64,000 bases of DNA, taken from assembly GCF_017488845.2 (NCBI RefSeq), contig NZ_CP083374.1:715501-779500 (forward strand), given 5' to 3'. The notes under the pieces were generated by a model. The model was not told the origin of the DNA. It worked only from the letters and a program-made list of their open reading frames with translations, and made no database searches. The position numbers and the translations under genes are program-made. Source of the DNA: Ensifer canadensis. Lineage in GTDB: Bacteria > Pseudomonadota > Alphaproteobacteria > Rhizobiales > Rhizobiaceae. Numbering within the stretch: the stretch's first letter is position 1; every line of letters starts with the position of its first letter. Positions 10,581-18,402 of this stretch are shown here, piece after piece.

Positions 10581-11150
10581 ATGAAGAGCTTTCGACTTGC
10601 AACGATGTTTGCCGCCGGACTGCTGCTGGCACCCGGCCACCCATTCTCGCAGGACCTGAGCGGCCCGCAGGTCGTGCGCACGCTCGACAGACTGGCGGGA
10701 GCCGCTCCCGCCGTAGACATCGCGTTGCTTGTGGAAGAAGCGGCTGCGAGTGCAGGCAAGGGCGTCGCCGCGCTTCCTAACTGGCAGAAACTTTCGCAGC
10801 TGTCGCAGCTCATCGTCGAGATCGACTTCGAGAACGATTCCGTCGCCATCGAACCGAAATCCTATCGTACCGTCGGCCTGATCGCCGACGCCCTGCATCA
10901 TCCGAACCTGCGGCGCTACAAATTCCTTGTCGTCGGACACACGAGCTCAACGGGCGATGCCAAGCACAATCTGGATCTCAGCCAGAAGCGGGCGAATGCG
11001 ATTACGGAGGCCCTATCGACGACATTCGCTGTCGCGCCGGACCGTCTGTTCGCGATCGGCGTCGGCGAGGAATGGCCAGTAGATCCGGCGAACCCGAAGG
11101 CTGCCGACAATCGACGCGTTCAGCTCGTGAACCTCGGTCTCGTGAAGTAA
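10581..11150 (+). CDS. OmpA-family exported protein
   Basis: A 189-residue protein with an N-terminal signal peptide (MKSFRLATMFAAGLLLAPGHPFS) and a C-terminal OmpA/MotB-like peptidoglycan-binding domain (residues about 90-187). Diagnostic segments are LIVEIDFENDSVAIEP, FLVVGHTSSTGDAKHNLDLSQKRANAI and GVGEEWPVDPANPKAADNRRVQL. There is no beta-barrel or lipobox, so it is a soluble periplasmic or wall-anchored protein rather than a porin. The ATG at 10581 is chosen because the signal peptide begins there. Probably cotranscribed with the preceding Cys-rich gene. Confidence 0.88.
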   Translation: MKSFRLATMFAAGLLLAPGHPFSQDLSGPQVVRTLDRLAGAAPAVDIALLVEEAAASAGKGVAALPNWQKLSQLSQLIVEIDFENDSVAIEPKSYRTVGLIADALHHPNLRRYKFLVVGHTSSTGDAKHNLDLSQKRANAITEALSTTFAVAPDRLFAIGVGEEWPVDPANPKAADNRRVQLVNLGLVK

Positions 11151-11437
11151 CATGAGTGATTGGTTTTTCATCCTGTAGTCAGGGGTCTCGCTGTCCCTGC
11201 CGGTTGCGTCAGAACCAGCATCGCCGCGCCATCGCGTGGCGATGCTGTGGGCGTTTACGACCAAACTTGTGGCGGCCGTCACCTCGTGGGCAACATCGAC
11301 TGAGTTAGTTTCATTTCGTGACAAAATTGGATCTTTTTGGAGGGATCGTCATGAATATTATGCGAGGTGAGGTTGTCGGGATGTCTCAGCAGCTGACCGT
11401 CCCTCCCAACCCGGGTTCATACGAAAGGAGCCGCTGC

Positions 11438-11884
11438 ATGACACATGCGGAGTTCCTCGTGTACCTTCGCCAAACTTATGCCGGCCTCTTCGATCCAAGC
11501 ACGAGCGAGGAGGCTTGGTCCCTTTTCCTAACGGCGAACACGGGCTGGAACGAATTAATCGAAGAGTATGTACGGCGTGTCGAAGTCTTCCTCGCCAAAC
11601 ACGGGCTGCTTTCCAAGCTCTACATTCGGCAAATAGAGGAAAAATGGGGTGGTCTCCGTTGCTATCTCAGTCCGACGAATGGCTATCGGCCGTCGGCAGA
11701 AGTAGCCGCCGCGCTTGGTGTGATCTACCGCGAGATTGCGGAGCGATCCTACCACACGTGTGACGTCTGCGGTGGGGCCGGTCGATTGAAGTCAAACAAC
11801 GGCTGCTACCTAACCCGGTGCAACGACCACATCGCTGACCGGAGGCTCGCAATGGACTGTCGCAAGATAGGAACGGAGCTTTAA
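11438..11884 (+). CDS. Hypothetical protein with a CxxC/CxxxH zinc-ribbon-like end
   Basis: A 148-residue cytosolic protein. The start at 11438 has a GAAAGGAG ribosome site at ideal spacing; an open frame extends upstream to 11318 without such support. The middle carries IRQIEEKWGGLRCYLSP and the C-terminus carries TCDVCGGAGRLKSNNGCYLTRCNDH, so four Cys and one His could hold a metal. The combination K(Y/W)GGLR plus TCxxCG...TxCxxH occurs in small uncharacterised bacterial and phage proteins. No function can be assigned. Confidence 0.65.
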   Translation: MTHAEFLVYLRQTYAGLFDPSTSEEAWSLFLTANTGWNELIEEYVRRVEVFLAKHGLLSKLYIRQIEEKWGGLRCYLSPTNGYRPSAEVAAALGVIYREIAERSYHTCDVCGGAGRLKSNNGCYLTRCNDHIADRRLAMDCRKIGTEL

Positions 11885-11904
11885 GCACGAAATGCCTTGC
11901 GAGT

Positions 11905-12876
11905 ATGGATGGTATGGAGGAGGTCGAATTGGATACCGCTGGCAACGCACCTGACGGGAATGGCGACGCCGCGACGCCGTTGTCCTGGGAAGCCAACCTT
12001 GTTGACGGCTTCGAAGGCGACAACTTCTCGCCTATGGGTGGGCTCTATTACCGCGACAATGTCGAGCAACGTGCAGGCTCAGTCGAATTTCAGCGCGACG
12101 TCACCTTTCGTAGTGCCGGCGCGTTGAAGCTAAGCGTCCGACCGCTCTGGGAGGGCGAAGACGATCGAAGCGAGCGGGCGGAGGTGTGGGAACGCACGAC
12201 ACTGCGCGTACCTTATGAGAAGGCGGTCTGGTACGGCTTTTCCGTCAGGTTTGCCGATCCCATCCCGCAAGGGGACCACCGCCATGTGATCGCCCAATGG
12301 AAGCGCGAGATCGGTCCGGAGGCGAGGGGTGACTTCAGTCCGTTCCTGGCGCTTCGTCTCGTTCGCGGCCGACTGTTTGCGACCGTTGAGACCACTTTTC
12401 CGGTGATCTGTCGGCGCTCTTCTTTGTCGACCGACGCATCGGCCCTCACGCCGGTTTTTCTGCGGCCGGAAAAGCGGCAGATGCGTGCGCTGGTTGCCAC
12501 CGACCCTGGCTGGAAGCCACAGGACGGGCGCCTGTTCACCGCCTACACGGATCGCATCACCGTCATCCACCGGGGTAATGAGCTGCCGACGCCGCATAGT
12601 GGATGGATTGACTTTGCAGTGATGACCCAGCCGGGACCGGATGGAACAGGGCATATCGAACTCTTCGCCAACGACCGCTGGATCGTGACGGTCCGAGGCC
12701 ATATCGGGCATGAAGAACATGGGCTTGGCTCTCGGCAGTATTTCAAGTTCGGCCCGTACCGCTCGGCAGCCCAAGGCGAATGGTCGCTCTACTTCGACAA
12801 CTTTCGCCGCTCCACACGCAGTGAAGACGTTCTTGGACCCGCCGGACTTGCGGCGCTACGCTCAGCATCAGATTAA
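11905..12876 (+). CDS. Heparin-lyase-like polysaccharide lyase
   Basis: A 323-residue protein whose body (residues about 30-305) resembles the polysaccharide lyase family built on a beta-jelly roll. Characteristic stretches are DNVEQRAGSVEFQRD, SERAEVWERTTLRVPYEKAVWYGFSVRF, HRHVIAQWKRE and HSGWIDFAVMTQPGPDGTGHIELFANDRW. No signal peptide is visible in the chosen frame, which is odd for an enzyme acting on an extracellular polymer; the real start may be elsewhere. It could modify the organism's own exopolysaccharide. Substrate unknown. Confidence 0.65.
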   Translation: MDGMEEVELDTAGNAPDGNGDAATPLSWEANLVDGFEGDNFSPMGGLYYRDNVEQRAGSVEFQRDVTFRSAGALKLSVRPLWEGEDDRSERAEVWERTTLRVPYEKAVWYGFSVRFADPIPQGDHRHVIAQWKREIGPEARGDFSPFLALRLVRGRLFATVETTFPVICRRSSLSTDASALTPVFLRPEKRQMRALVATDPGWKPQDGRLFTAYTDRITVIHRGNELPTPHSGWIDFAVMTQPGPDGTGHIELFANDRWIVTVRGHIGHEEHGLGSRQYFKFGPYRSAAQGEWSLYFDNFRRSTRSEDVLGPAGLAALRSASD

Positions 12877-13305
12877 ATTCGACCGACCGCTTGAAAGGAT
12901 CCCGCAATCGCACCGTCCTGATCCTCGACCACGTCCAGAGGCGAGATCTCAACCGCGCCTGACGCGGAGGCCGCGCACGCCGATGTCGCCATGCCCGCCG
13001 GCCCCGTCTAACGTGACCTATTCCAGACGTTGTCAATGACGGTCGGTCCCGGCCCCGAGATGTCGGCCGCAGCCGAAGGAGCTGCCGCTGCGAGAGCTGC
13101 ATGCAGCAAGTCAAAGTGCGACAGCGACCTTTTCGCGTCTAATAGGGCGCGCGGCGCTGTAGCGCGAGATATCCCTTTCGAGGCCCTGTCAAGCCGCTGT
13201 GCCCGATCCACTTGCCCGGCCGATCACCGGAATTTAATCCCGGTGCGAGAACCGCAGGTCCCGACAGAAACGCCGGTATGTTACCGTATCATCTGGTCCC
13301 GCGGA
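12877..13305. other. Intergenic region without a supported gene
   Basis: About 430 bp between the polysaccharide lyase gene and the convergent DUF2147 gene. No open frame has a convincing start or family. It holds GTATGTTAC at 13276-13284 (reverse complement of GTAACATAC). Confidence 0.6.
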
Positions 13306-13644
13306 CTAAAGGCGTGACCATTTCTGCGACTCGCAGACTATCTTCATCACGCAGCCCTTGAGGGTGACCGTGTCGCCAGAGACGCTGATGGTTCCGTTGT
13401 AGGTCTTCTTCGCGTCAGGATCGGTGATCTTGCCAGAATAGCTGCCGCTATCTCCTTCAAACGTGCCGATCTTCTCGCCTGCGTGTTTGCCGCTCTTCAG
13501 CGTAATGCAGAAGCCGCCGCCGCACGGCTCGATCGCGGCGGTGTCGCCGAGCGTCGTCTTCCAGTTTCCGACGATCGGGTCGGCTGCGCTCGCCAGTCCG
13601 GTCGACATTAGTAGCGCTGTGACGGAGATCAGGATGGGTTTCAC
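13306..13644 (-). CDS. DUF2147 exported protein
   Basis: A 112-residue protein with GTG start at 13644, chosen because the signal peptide (VKPILISVTALLMSTGLASA) begins there and a GAGGA-like site lies upstream. The mature part is a DUF2147 domain: DPIVGNWKTTLGDTAAIEPCGGGFCITL, KHAGEKIGTF, GKITDPDAKKTYNGTISVSGDTVTLKGCV. Two Cys pairs may form disulfides in the periplasm. DUF2147 proteins are small lipocalin-like exported proteins of unknown role. It is divergent from the 88-residue gene at 13836, with a 19-bp palindrome between them. Confidence 0.85.
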   Translation of the reverse strand: MKPILISVTALLMSTGLASAADPIVGNWKTTLGDTAAIEPCGGGFCITLKSGKHAGEKIGTFEGDSGSYSGKITDPDAKKTYNGTISVSGDTVTLKGCVMKIVCESQKWSRL

Positions 13645-13729
13645 GGCAACGTCCTCGCATGGCTGGGCCCACCAAGGGCCGATGTCCGATTTGGACCACA
13701 CATCCGCTGCCAGCCGCAAGAAACTCGCC

Positions 13730-13748
13730 GTATGTTACGGTAACCTAC
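13730..13748. promoter_or_regulatory. Near-perfect 19-bp palindrome GTATGTTAC-G-GTAACCTAC
   Basis: The arms match at 8 of 9 positions around a central G. It sits in the divergent region between the DUF2147 gene and the gene at 13836, 85-90 bp from each start, a natural operator position. Half-sites of the same sequence occur at 10046, 13276 and 15170. Confidence 0.5.
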
Positions 13749-13835
13749 ATGGCGTCGTCCGGATTCTGTGCCATCTTCATGACGACTGCGCGGATGTGAG
13801 GGAACCCCTCACGTCGCCTGTCCGGGGGCGATGCA

Positions 13836-14102
13836 ATGGAATACGATACGGCGTTCGCCAAGCGCAGATTTCCCGGGCAGGCGCGCGAGATCGACGCGCT
13901 TGCCTCCCGCAATGAAAGCTTTCGAGAACTGTGCAACGATTTTTCCATCGCGGACCAACTCGTGCGGGACTGGGAGTCGTCCACGGCTCCGGAGCGAGAC
14001 GAGCGGTACGCCGAGGCGCTTGAACTCATAGATGGCCTTGGCAAGGAAATCCACACCATGCTGGATCTTGACAAGGTCGTGCCATTCCCTGCCGCCCGTT
14101 GA
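13836..14102 (+). CDS. Hypothetical 88-residue protein
   Basis: An acidic and helical-looking protein (MEYDTAFAKRRFPGQAREID...) with no signal peptide or membrane segment. A GGGGG ribosome site lies 7 nt before the ATG. The gene precedes the DUF4105 gene by 54 bp on the same strand and is probably its operon partner. I do not recognise a family. Confidence 0.6.
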   Translation: MEYDTAFAKRRFPGQAREIDALASRNESFRELCNDFSIADQLVRDWESSTAPERDERYAEALELIDGLGKEIHTMLDLDKVVPFPAAR

Positions 14103-14156
14103 ACGCGCGATCTCCGCATCAACGCGGCACAGCAGCGGCTACAGAAAAGGAACAAC

Positions 14157-15173
14157 ATGCCTCGTTTGATGGCGATCATCCTCATCTTCGCGATCGCGCT
14201 GATCGTGGCGGCTTTGACAGCCTGGGGTTCCCTGGCCCTCTGGTTTCGCCTTTCCCTGCCTGATGCCGGACGGGCAATTGGCGCTGGCGTCTTCCTCGTC
14301 TTCGGTCTCTTCACTGTAGCGGCGCTTGCCAGCCGGCTGCGCGTGAGGGCCATCCTTTCGTTCGCTGGCGTCTTCGCCCTTGTTCTCTTCTGGTGGAGCT
14401 CGATCAAGCCGGAAGCGAACGCAGCATGGGCACGGGATGTCGCCCGGCAGGTCACGGGTAGCATTGACGGAAATTCGCTGACCTTGACTGATGTCCGGGA
14501 CTTCGGGTGGCGAAGCAATTCCGACTTCACGGAGCGCTGGACGACACGGACCTACGATGTGAGCAAAGTGAAGACCGTCGACCTGTTCATGTCATACTGG
14601 GCGGGGCCGAAGATCGCACATGTCATCTTCAGCTTCGGCTTCGAAGACGGAGAGCAACTCGCCTGGTCGATCGAGGTACGCCACAAGGTCGGTGGCGCGT
14701 TTTCTCCTCTTGCCGATCTCTTCAAGAACGACCCTCTGGTGATCCTTGCCGCGGACGAACGCGACGTTGTCGGCGTCCGCTCCAACGTGCGTGGCGAGGA
14801 CGTCCAAGTCTATCGGCTGAGGGCCAGTCCAGAGCAGGCACGAAATCTGCTACTCGAATACGTGGCCGAGGCCAACGCTCTCGCCCGGACTCCGCAGTTC
14901 TACAATTCGATCACGACGAACTGCACGACGACCGTCGCCAAGCTGATGCGAGTCGCCGGAGACAAGGTCCCGTTCGACTGGCGGCTGATCGTCAACGGTT
15001 ATCTTCCCGACTACGCCTATGACCGGGGAGCCATCGACACGTCGATGCCGCTTGCCCAGTTGCGAGAGATTTCCAAAATCGATGAGCGGGCGCGGGCGGA
15101 CGGATTGTCGCCCGACTTCTCGAAGGCAATCCGCGTCGGAGTGCCCTCCCCGGCCGCCGCCGCCACACCGTAA
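14157..15173 (+). CDS. DUF4105 membrane-anchored protein (Lnb-N-like periplasmic domain)
   Basis: A 338-residue protein with three N-terminal membrane segments (residues about 5-28, 38-58, 65-82) and a large C-terminal domain expected in the periplasm. The domain matches DUF4105: VDLFMSYWAGPKIAHVIFSFGFEDGEQLAWSIEVRHK and, towards the end, FYNSITTNCTTTVAKLM, where the NCTT cysteine is the likely catalytic residue of a cysteine-hydrolase or transacylase-like fold. AAAGGAAC precedes the ATG. The Lnb family is known for lipoprotein N-acyl transfer in Firmicutes; transfer of that role here is inference only. Confidence 0.8.
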   Translation: MPRLMAIILIFAIALIVAALTAWGSLALWFRLSLPDAGRAIGAGVFLVFGLFTVAALASRLRVRAILSFAGVFALVLFWWSSIKPEANAAWARDVARQVTGSIDGNSLTLTDVRDFGWRSNSDFTERWTTRTYDVSKVKTVDLFMSYWAGPKIAHVIFSFGFEDGEQLAWSIEVRHKVGGAFSPLADLFKNDPLVILAADERDVVGVRSNVRGEDVQVYRLRASPEQARNLLLEYVAEANALARTPQFYNSITTNCTTTVAKLMRVAGDKVPFDWRLIVNGYLPDYAYDRGAIDTSMPLAQLREISKIDERARADGLSPDFSKAIRVGVPSPAAAATP

Positions 15174-15178
15174 CCTAC
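15170..15178 (+). promoter_or_regulatory. GTAACMTAC motif, copy overlapping a stop codon
   Basis: GTAACCTAC overlaps the stop codon of the DUF4105 gene. It matches the right arm of the palindrome at 13730-13748 exactly. No dyad partner is visible here. Confidence 0.3.
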
Positions 15179-15585
15179 AGCAACATGCCGAGGAAATCGC
15201 GACGATGTCGCGTGATGCGCCCTGTCAGGAGTCGGCCAGGCGAAGTTTCGCCTACGCCCTCAACCAGGACGGAACTCATGAAGCTCGTTAAGCACGTTCA
15301 GAACACCGCCACGGCTGCGGCCCTACCGATGATGGCGACCGCACCATGCCGACTCCGGCCGAAGCTCGCCGTGCTGTGGTTGGCTGCGGAGCGAGAGGAT
15401 GTGCAATATCGTACACTGTTCACCACCCTATATTTCTCCCGGTGGTTCTGTCTCGACAGCGCCACACTTTACGGCTGCGAAACCTCTTTCAAGTGTGGAC
15501 GAGATGCCCTTCGGGAGGTAGGTTGCATAAGGGATTCCAATACAAGCAAAAACTGCTCGCGTTCTGTGACCGGTGAGGAGAATGC
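15174..15585. other. Intergenic region before the TolB/TPR gene
   Basis: About 410 bp. A short frame beginning at 15278 (MKLVKHVQNTATAAALPMMA) could be a decayed signal peptide but has no continuation I can support. No clear promoter consensus was found. Confidence 0.5.
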
Positions 15586-17394
15586 ATGCAGACCTCGGTG
15601 TCGTCGCCGGTTGATCGGGCAGAGCGCCCCTACCCGACCCATGAGGAGGTCAGGGCGCAACTTGTGCGGATTATGTCCAGCCGCGAATTTCCTAGTGGTG
15701 GACGCGGCGCTGCCTTCCTGAAGTATGTTACCGAGGAAGCGCTTGCAGGCCGGGCGCACCGTCTCAAGGCGTATTCGGTTGCCATCGAGGTGTTCAACCG
15801 CAGCGCGGACTTCTCTCAGGACGATCCCATCGTGCGGATCGAGGCCGGACGTTTGCGCCGGGTCATCGAACGCTACTATCTTACTGCAGGCCAACACGAT
15901 CCGATCCGCATTGACATCCCCAAGGGTGGCTACGTGCCAACCTTTACATGGAATGACGCGCCGGCGCCGGCAGAGGCGGCCGACGATGAACTGAGCGAAG
16001 ACGGCGGCGGACGCCGGGCCTTCACATGGCGGCATCTCGGTTGGCCCGTGCTGGCCGTGTTTGTAGCATTCGTTTGCGCCGGACTTGGCTATTACGCAGG
16101 CGGTCTGACGGGGGCAGCCTCCAGTCGTTCCGTCGGGCAGATTCCGGACGAGCCGACACTCGTGATCGCACCCTTCGCGGACCTGGGCGATGGCCCGCAG
16201 GCTGCACGCTATGCCGTCGGGCTGACCGAGGAGCTTCTCACCGCCCTCCCCCGCTTCAAGGAGATTATGGTCTTCGGCCGCGAGACATCGAAGTCACTGC
16301 CTCCCGATATCGAGACATCGAAGGTTCGCGATGGACTGGGCGCGCACTACCTTCTCGCAGGTGGGGTCCGCGTTGCGGGGGACAAGGTTCGCGTGACAGT
16401 GCGCCTGGTCGAAACCTCCAACGGATCGATCCTGTGGTCGCAGGACTACGACGAGGATCTGGACACCCACGAACTCTTCGCCATCCAGTCCGATGTCGCC
16501 AGCAAAGTGGCTACGGCCATAGCCCAGCCTTACGGCATCATCGCGAAATCATTGGCGGCGAACCCGCCGCCGGACGATGTGGGCGTCCATGACTGTATGC
16601 TGCGTTTCTACGCCTACCGCGAGAAGCTGGCCCCGGAAGAACACCTGGCTGCGCGCGACTGCCTAGAGAGCGCCTTGGCGCGTTTCCCGGCCTACGCCAC
16701 AGCTTGGTCGATGCTCTCGATTGTCCAACTCGACGAGGGCAGATTCCAGTTCAACCCGCAGAGTGACAAGGTTCCCGCGATGGAGCGCGCGCTCGGTTCG
16801 GCGCGGCGGGCGGTCTCACTCGAACCTGACAACACGCGCGCCCTGCAGGCGCTCATGACGGCCCTCTTCTTCAATAACGAGCCGAAGGAGGCGTTCGAGG
16901 TCGGCGAGGAGGCGCTCGCCGCCAACCCGAACGACACGGAGTTCCTCGGAGAGCTCGGAACGCGCGTCGCGTTCTCGGGGCAATGGGAGCGTGGTGCGGA
17001 ACTGCTGGATCGTGCGATCAAGCTCAATCCAGGCGGAGCCGGATATTACTTCGGGACGCGCGCTCTGATCGCCTGCATGCTCCAGGATCATGAGAAGGCT
17101 GTGCGGCTGATCCGCAAGGCCGACCTGAAGAAATTTCCGCTCTTCCATGGCGTTGCGGCGGTCATCTACTCTGAGGCCGGACTGTTGGCAGACGCAAAGC
17201 GTGAGGGCGAGGTGTTCATGAACATGCGCCCCGACTATCTGCCCAACATCGTGGCCGAGAACAGGAAGAGAAACCTGCCGCAGAAGGACAGCATGCGCAT
17301 CATCGCAGCGCTTCGACGGGTCGGACTGCCAGTGCCAAGTGCGAGAGATGTCGAAGCTGAATTCAGGGTTTCCGACACCGCACACCGCCCGTGA
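15586..17394 (+). CDS. TolB-like/TPR membrane protein of the adenylate-cyclase-associated type
   Basis: A 602-residue protein. Residues about 15-125 form the conserved cytoplasmic domain often found at the head of rhizobial cyclase-like TPR proteins (HEEVRAQLVRIMSSREF, LKAYSVAIEVFNRSADFSQDDPIVRIEAGRLRRVIERYY). One membrane helix follows (about 147-172). A TolB/FlgO-like domain (TLVIAPFADLGDG...YLLAGGVRVAGDKVRVTVRLVE) and TPR repeats (about 360-560) complete it. No cyclase catalytic domain is present, so it is likely a sensor or scaffold. The start has a GAGGAG ribosome site. The N-terminal domain may bind DNA like CadC-type regulators, but I see no clear helix-turn-helix. Confidence 0.8.
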   Translation: MQTSVSSPVDRAERPYPTHEEVRAQLVRIMSSREFPSGGRGAAFLKYVTEEALAGRAHRLKAYSVAIEVFNRSADFSQDDPIVRIEAGRLRRVIERYYLTAGQHDPIRIDIPKGGYVPTFTWNDAPAPAEAADDELSEDGGGRRAFTWRHLGWPVLAVFVAFVCAGLGYYAGGLTGAASSRSVGQIPDEPTLVIAPFADLGDGPQAARYAVGLTEELLTALPRFKEIMVFGRETSKSLPPDIETSKVRDGLGAHYLLAGGVRVAGDKVRVTVRLVETSNGSILWSQDYDEDLDTHELFAIQSDVASKVATAIAQPYGIIAKSLAANPPPDDVGVHDCMLRFYAYREKLAPEEHLAARDCLESALARFPAYATAWSMLSIVQLDEGRFQFNPQSDKVPAMERALGSARRAVSLEPDNTRALQALMTALFFNNEPKEAFEVGEEALAANPNDTEFLGELGTRVAFSGQWERGAELLDRAIKLNPGGAGYYFGTRALIACMLQDHEKAVRLIRKADLKKFPLFHGVAAVIYSEAGLLADAKREGEVFMNMRPDYLPNIVAENRKRNLPQKDSMRIIAALRRVGLPVPSARDVEAEFRVSDTAHRP

Positions 17395-17597
17395 ACGCCG
17401 TAGGCTACATACTTCCTCAGCGACGAAGGTGGGTGGAACCCAGAAATGCGTGCAAGCTGCTGCGCGTTGGCGGCCGTGGGTCTCGTGCGCACGTGAGCTA
17501 AGTTGATGGCCTGCGCCGGGCGTATCAGAGTGGGAACCAGGCGTAGATTCAGCACCAAATGGTGCTATTTATAATGCCAGAATTAGGAAACCAGATA

Positions 17598-17798
17598 ATG
17601 CGATCGACTATCGACCTCGACGACGCTCTCATGGAAAGAGCCAGATCCCTCACCGGTACAAAAGAAATCGCCGCTTTAGTCCGCCAAGCGTTGGAGACGT
17701 TTGTTCGTGTGGAGTCGGGAAAACGCCTCATCGCGCTCGGAGGAACTATGCCCGATGCGGAGGCAGCCCCACGCCGCCGGAGCACAGCGGCCAAGTGA
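17598..17798 (+). CDS. vapB: VapB-family antitoxin
   Basis: A 66-residue protein beginning MRSTIDLDDALMERARSLTG, the ribbon-helix-helix pattern of VapB antitoxins, with a C-terminal toxin-binding tail that is positively charged (PRRRSTAAK). The ATG at 17598 is chosen because the family begins with this strand. Its stop overlaps the toxin start (GTGA), so the two are translationally coupled. Expected to neutralise VapC and autoregulate the operon. Confidence 0.9.
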   Translation: MRSTIDLDDALMERARSLTGTKEIAALVRQALETFVRVESGKRLIALGGTMPDAEAAPRRRSTAAK

Positions 17799-18178
17799 TA
17801 CTTGCAGACACTTCTATCTGGATTGATCATTTCCGCCATGTCGATATAGAGCTGCGTAGGATTATTGAGGACGATGGCCTACTCTGCCATCCGGCTGTGA
17901 TTGGCGAACTGGCGCTTGGCAGGCTTCGGGATCGCGGGAGCGTGATACCTTTCCTGGCCGCTCAGCGCGAAGCGTTCGTCGCAACACACGACGAAGTCAT
18001 GACGATGATCGATCGCCACGACATTTTCAGCATGGGCATTGGCTACACTGAGGCCCATTTGCTGGCCTCGGTTCTCCTTGATCAGCGTGCGGCCTTATGG
18101 ACCAGAGACAAGCGTCTGCGGGCAGCGGCCGAAAAGATGGGGGCTTCACTGCACACGCCTGTCGACGCGCGAAACTAG
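17795..18178 (+). CDS. vapC: VapC-family PIN-domain ribonuclease toxin
   Basis: A 127-residue PIN-domain endoribonuclease. Acidic active-site residues are visible: Asp5 in LADTSIWIDHF, Glu38 in PAVIGELALG and Asp105 in WTRDKRL; Glu86 in GYTEAHLLAS stands where most relatives have Asp. The length is normal, so the toxin looks intact. GTG start overlaps the antitoxin stop. Substrate RNA in VapC proteins is usually a tRNA; that is family knowledge, not visible here. Confidence 0.93.
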   Translation: MILADTSIWIDHFRHVDIELRRIIEDDGLLCHPAVIGELALGRLRDRGSVIPFLAAQREAFVATHDEVMTMIDRHDIFSMGIGYTEAHLLASVLLDQRAALWTRDKRLRAAAEKMGASLHTPVDARN

Positions 18179-18212
18179 AACTGAATGCAAAGCTCGCTGC
18201 AGCACTTTGAAT

Positions 18213-18255
18213 TGCTGCATCTTAAATCGAATAGGATTTAAGGATAGATGCAGCA
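18213..18255. repeat. Interrupted palindrome between vapC and the cyclase gene (possible interspersed repeat or terminator)
   Basis: TGCTGCATC (18213-18221) pairs with GATGCAGCA (18247-18255) and inside it TTAAATC (18222-18228) pairs with GATTTAA (18235-18241); a 5-nt bulge (GGATA) interrupts one arm. It lies between two convergent genes. Similar ATGCAGCA/AAATCGATTTAA palindromes are common in rhizobial intergenic DNA as far as I recall. Confidence 0.5.
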
Positions 18256-18402
18256 GTCATGCTGAGCGGCTGATGCGCTCATCGCCTCAAACGCGCCAGA
18301 ACCAGACCTTAGCCGCTCTCGCCCTTTCCAAGACATTGGCCGGCTCCGCCAAAAGAGCAAATCCACCGCCGAGAACGGACCGCGCATGTCCTCGATCGGC
18401 GA

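Noticed and set aside
15185..15721. A plus-strand frame across the gap and the start of the TolB/TPR gene
   Set aside because: It overlaps the well-supported start at 15586 in another frame and has no recognisable content.
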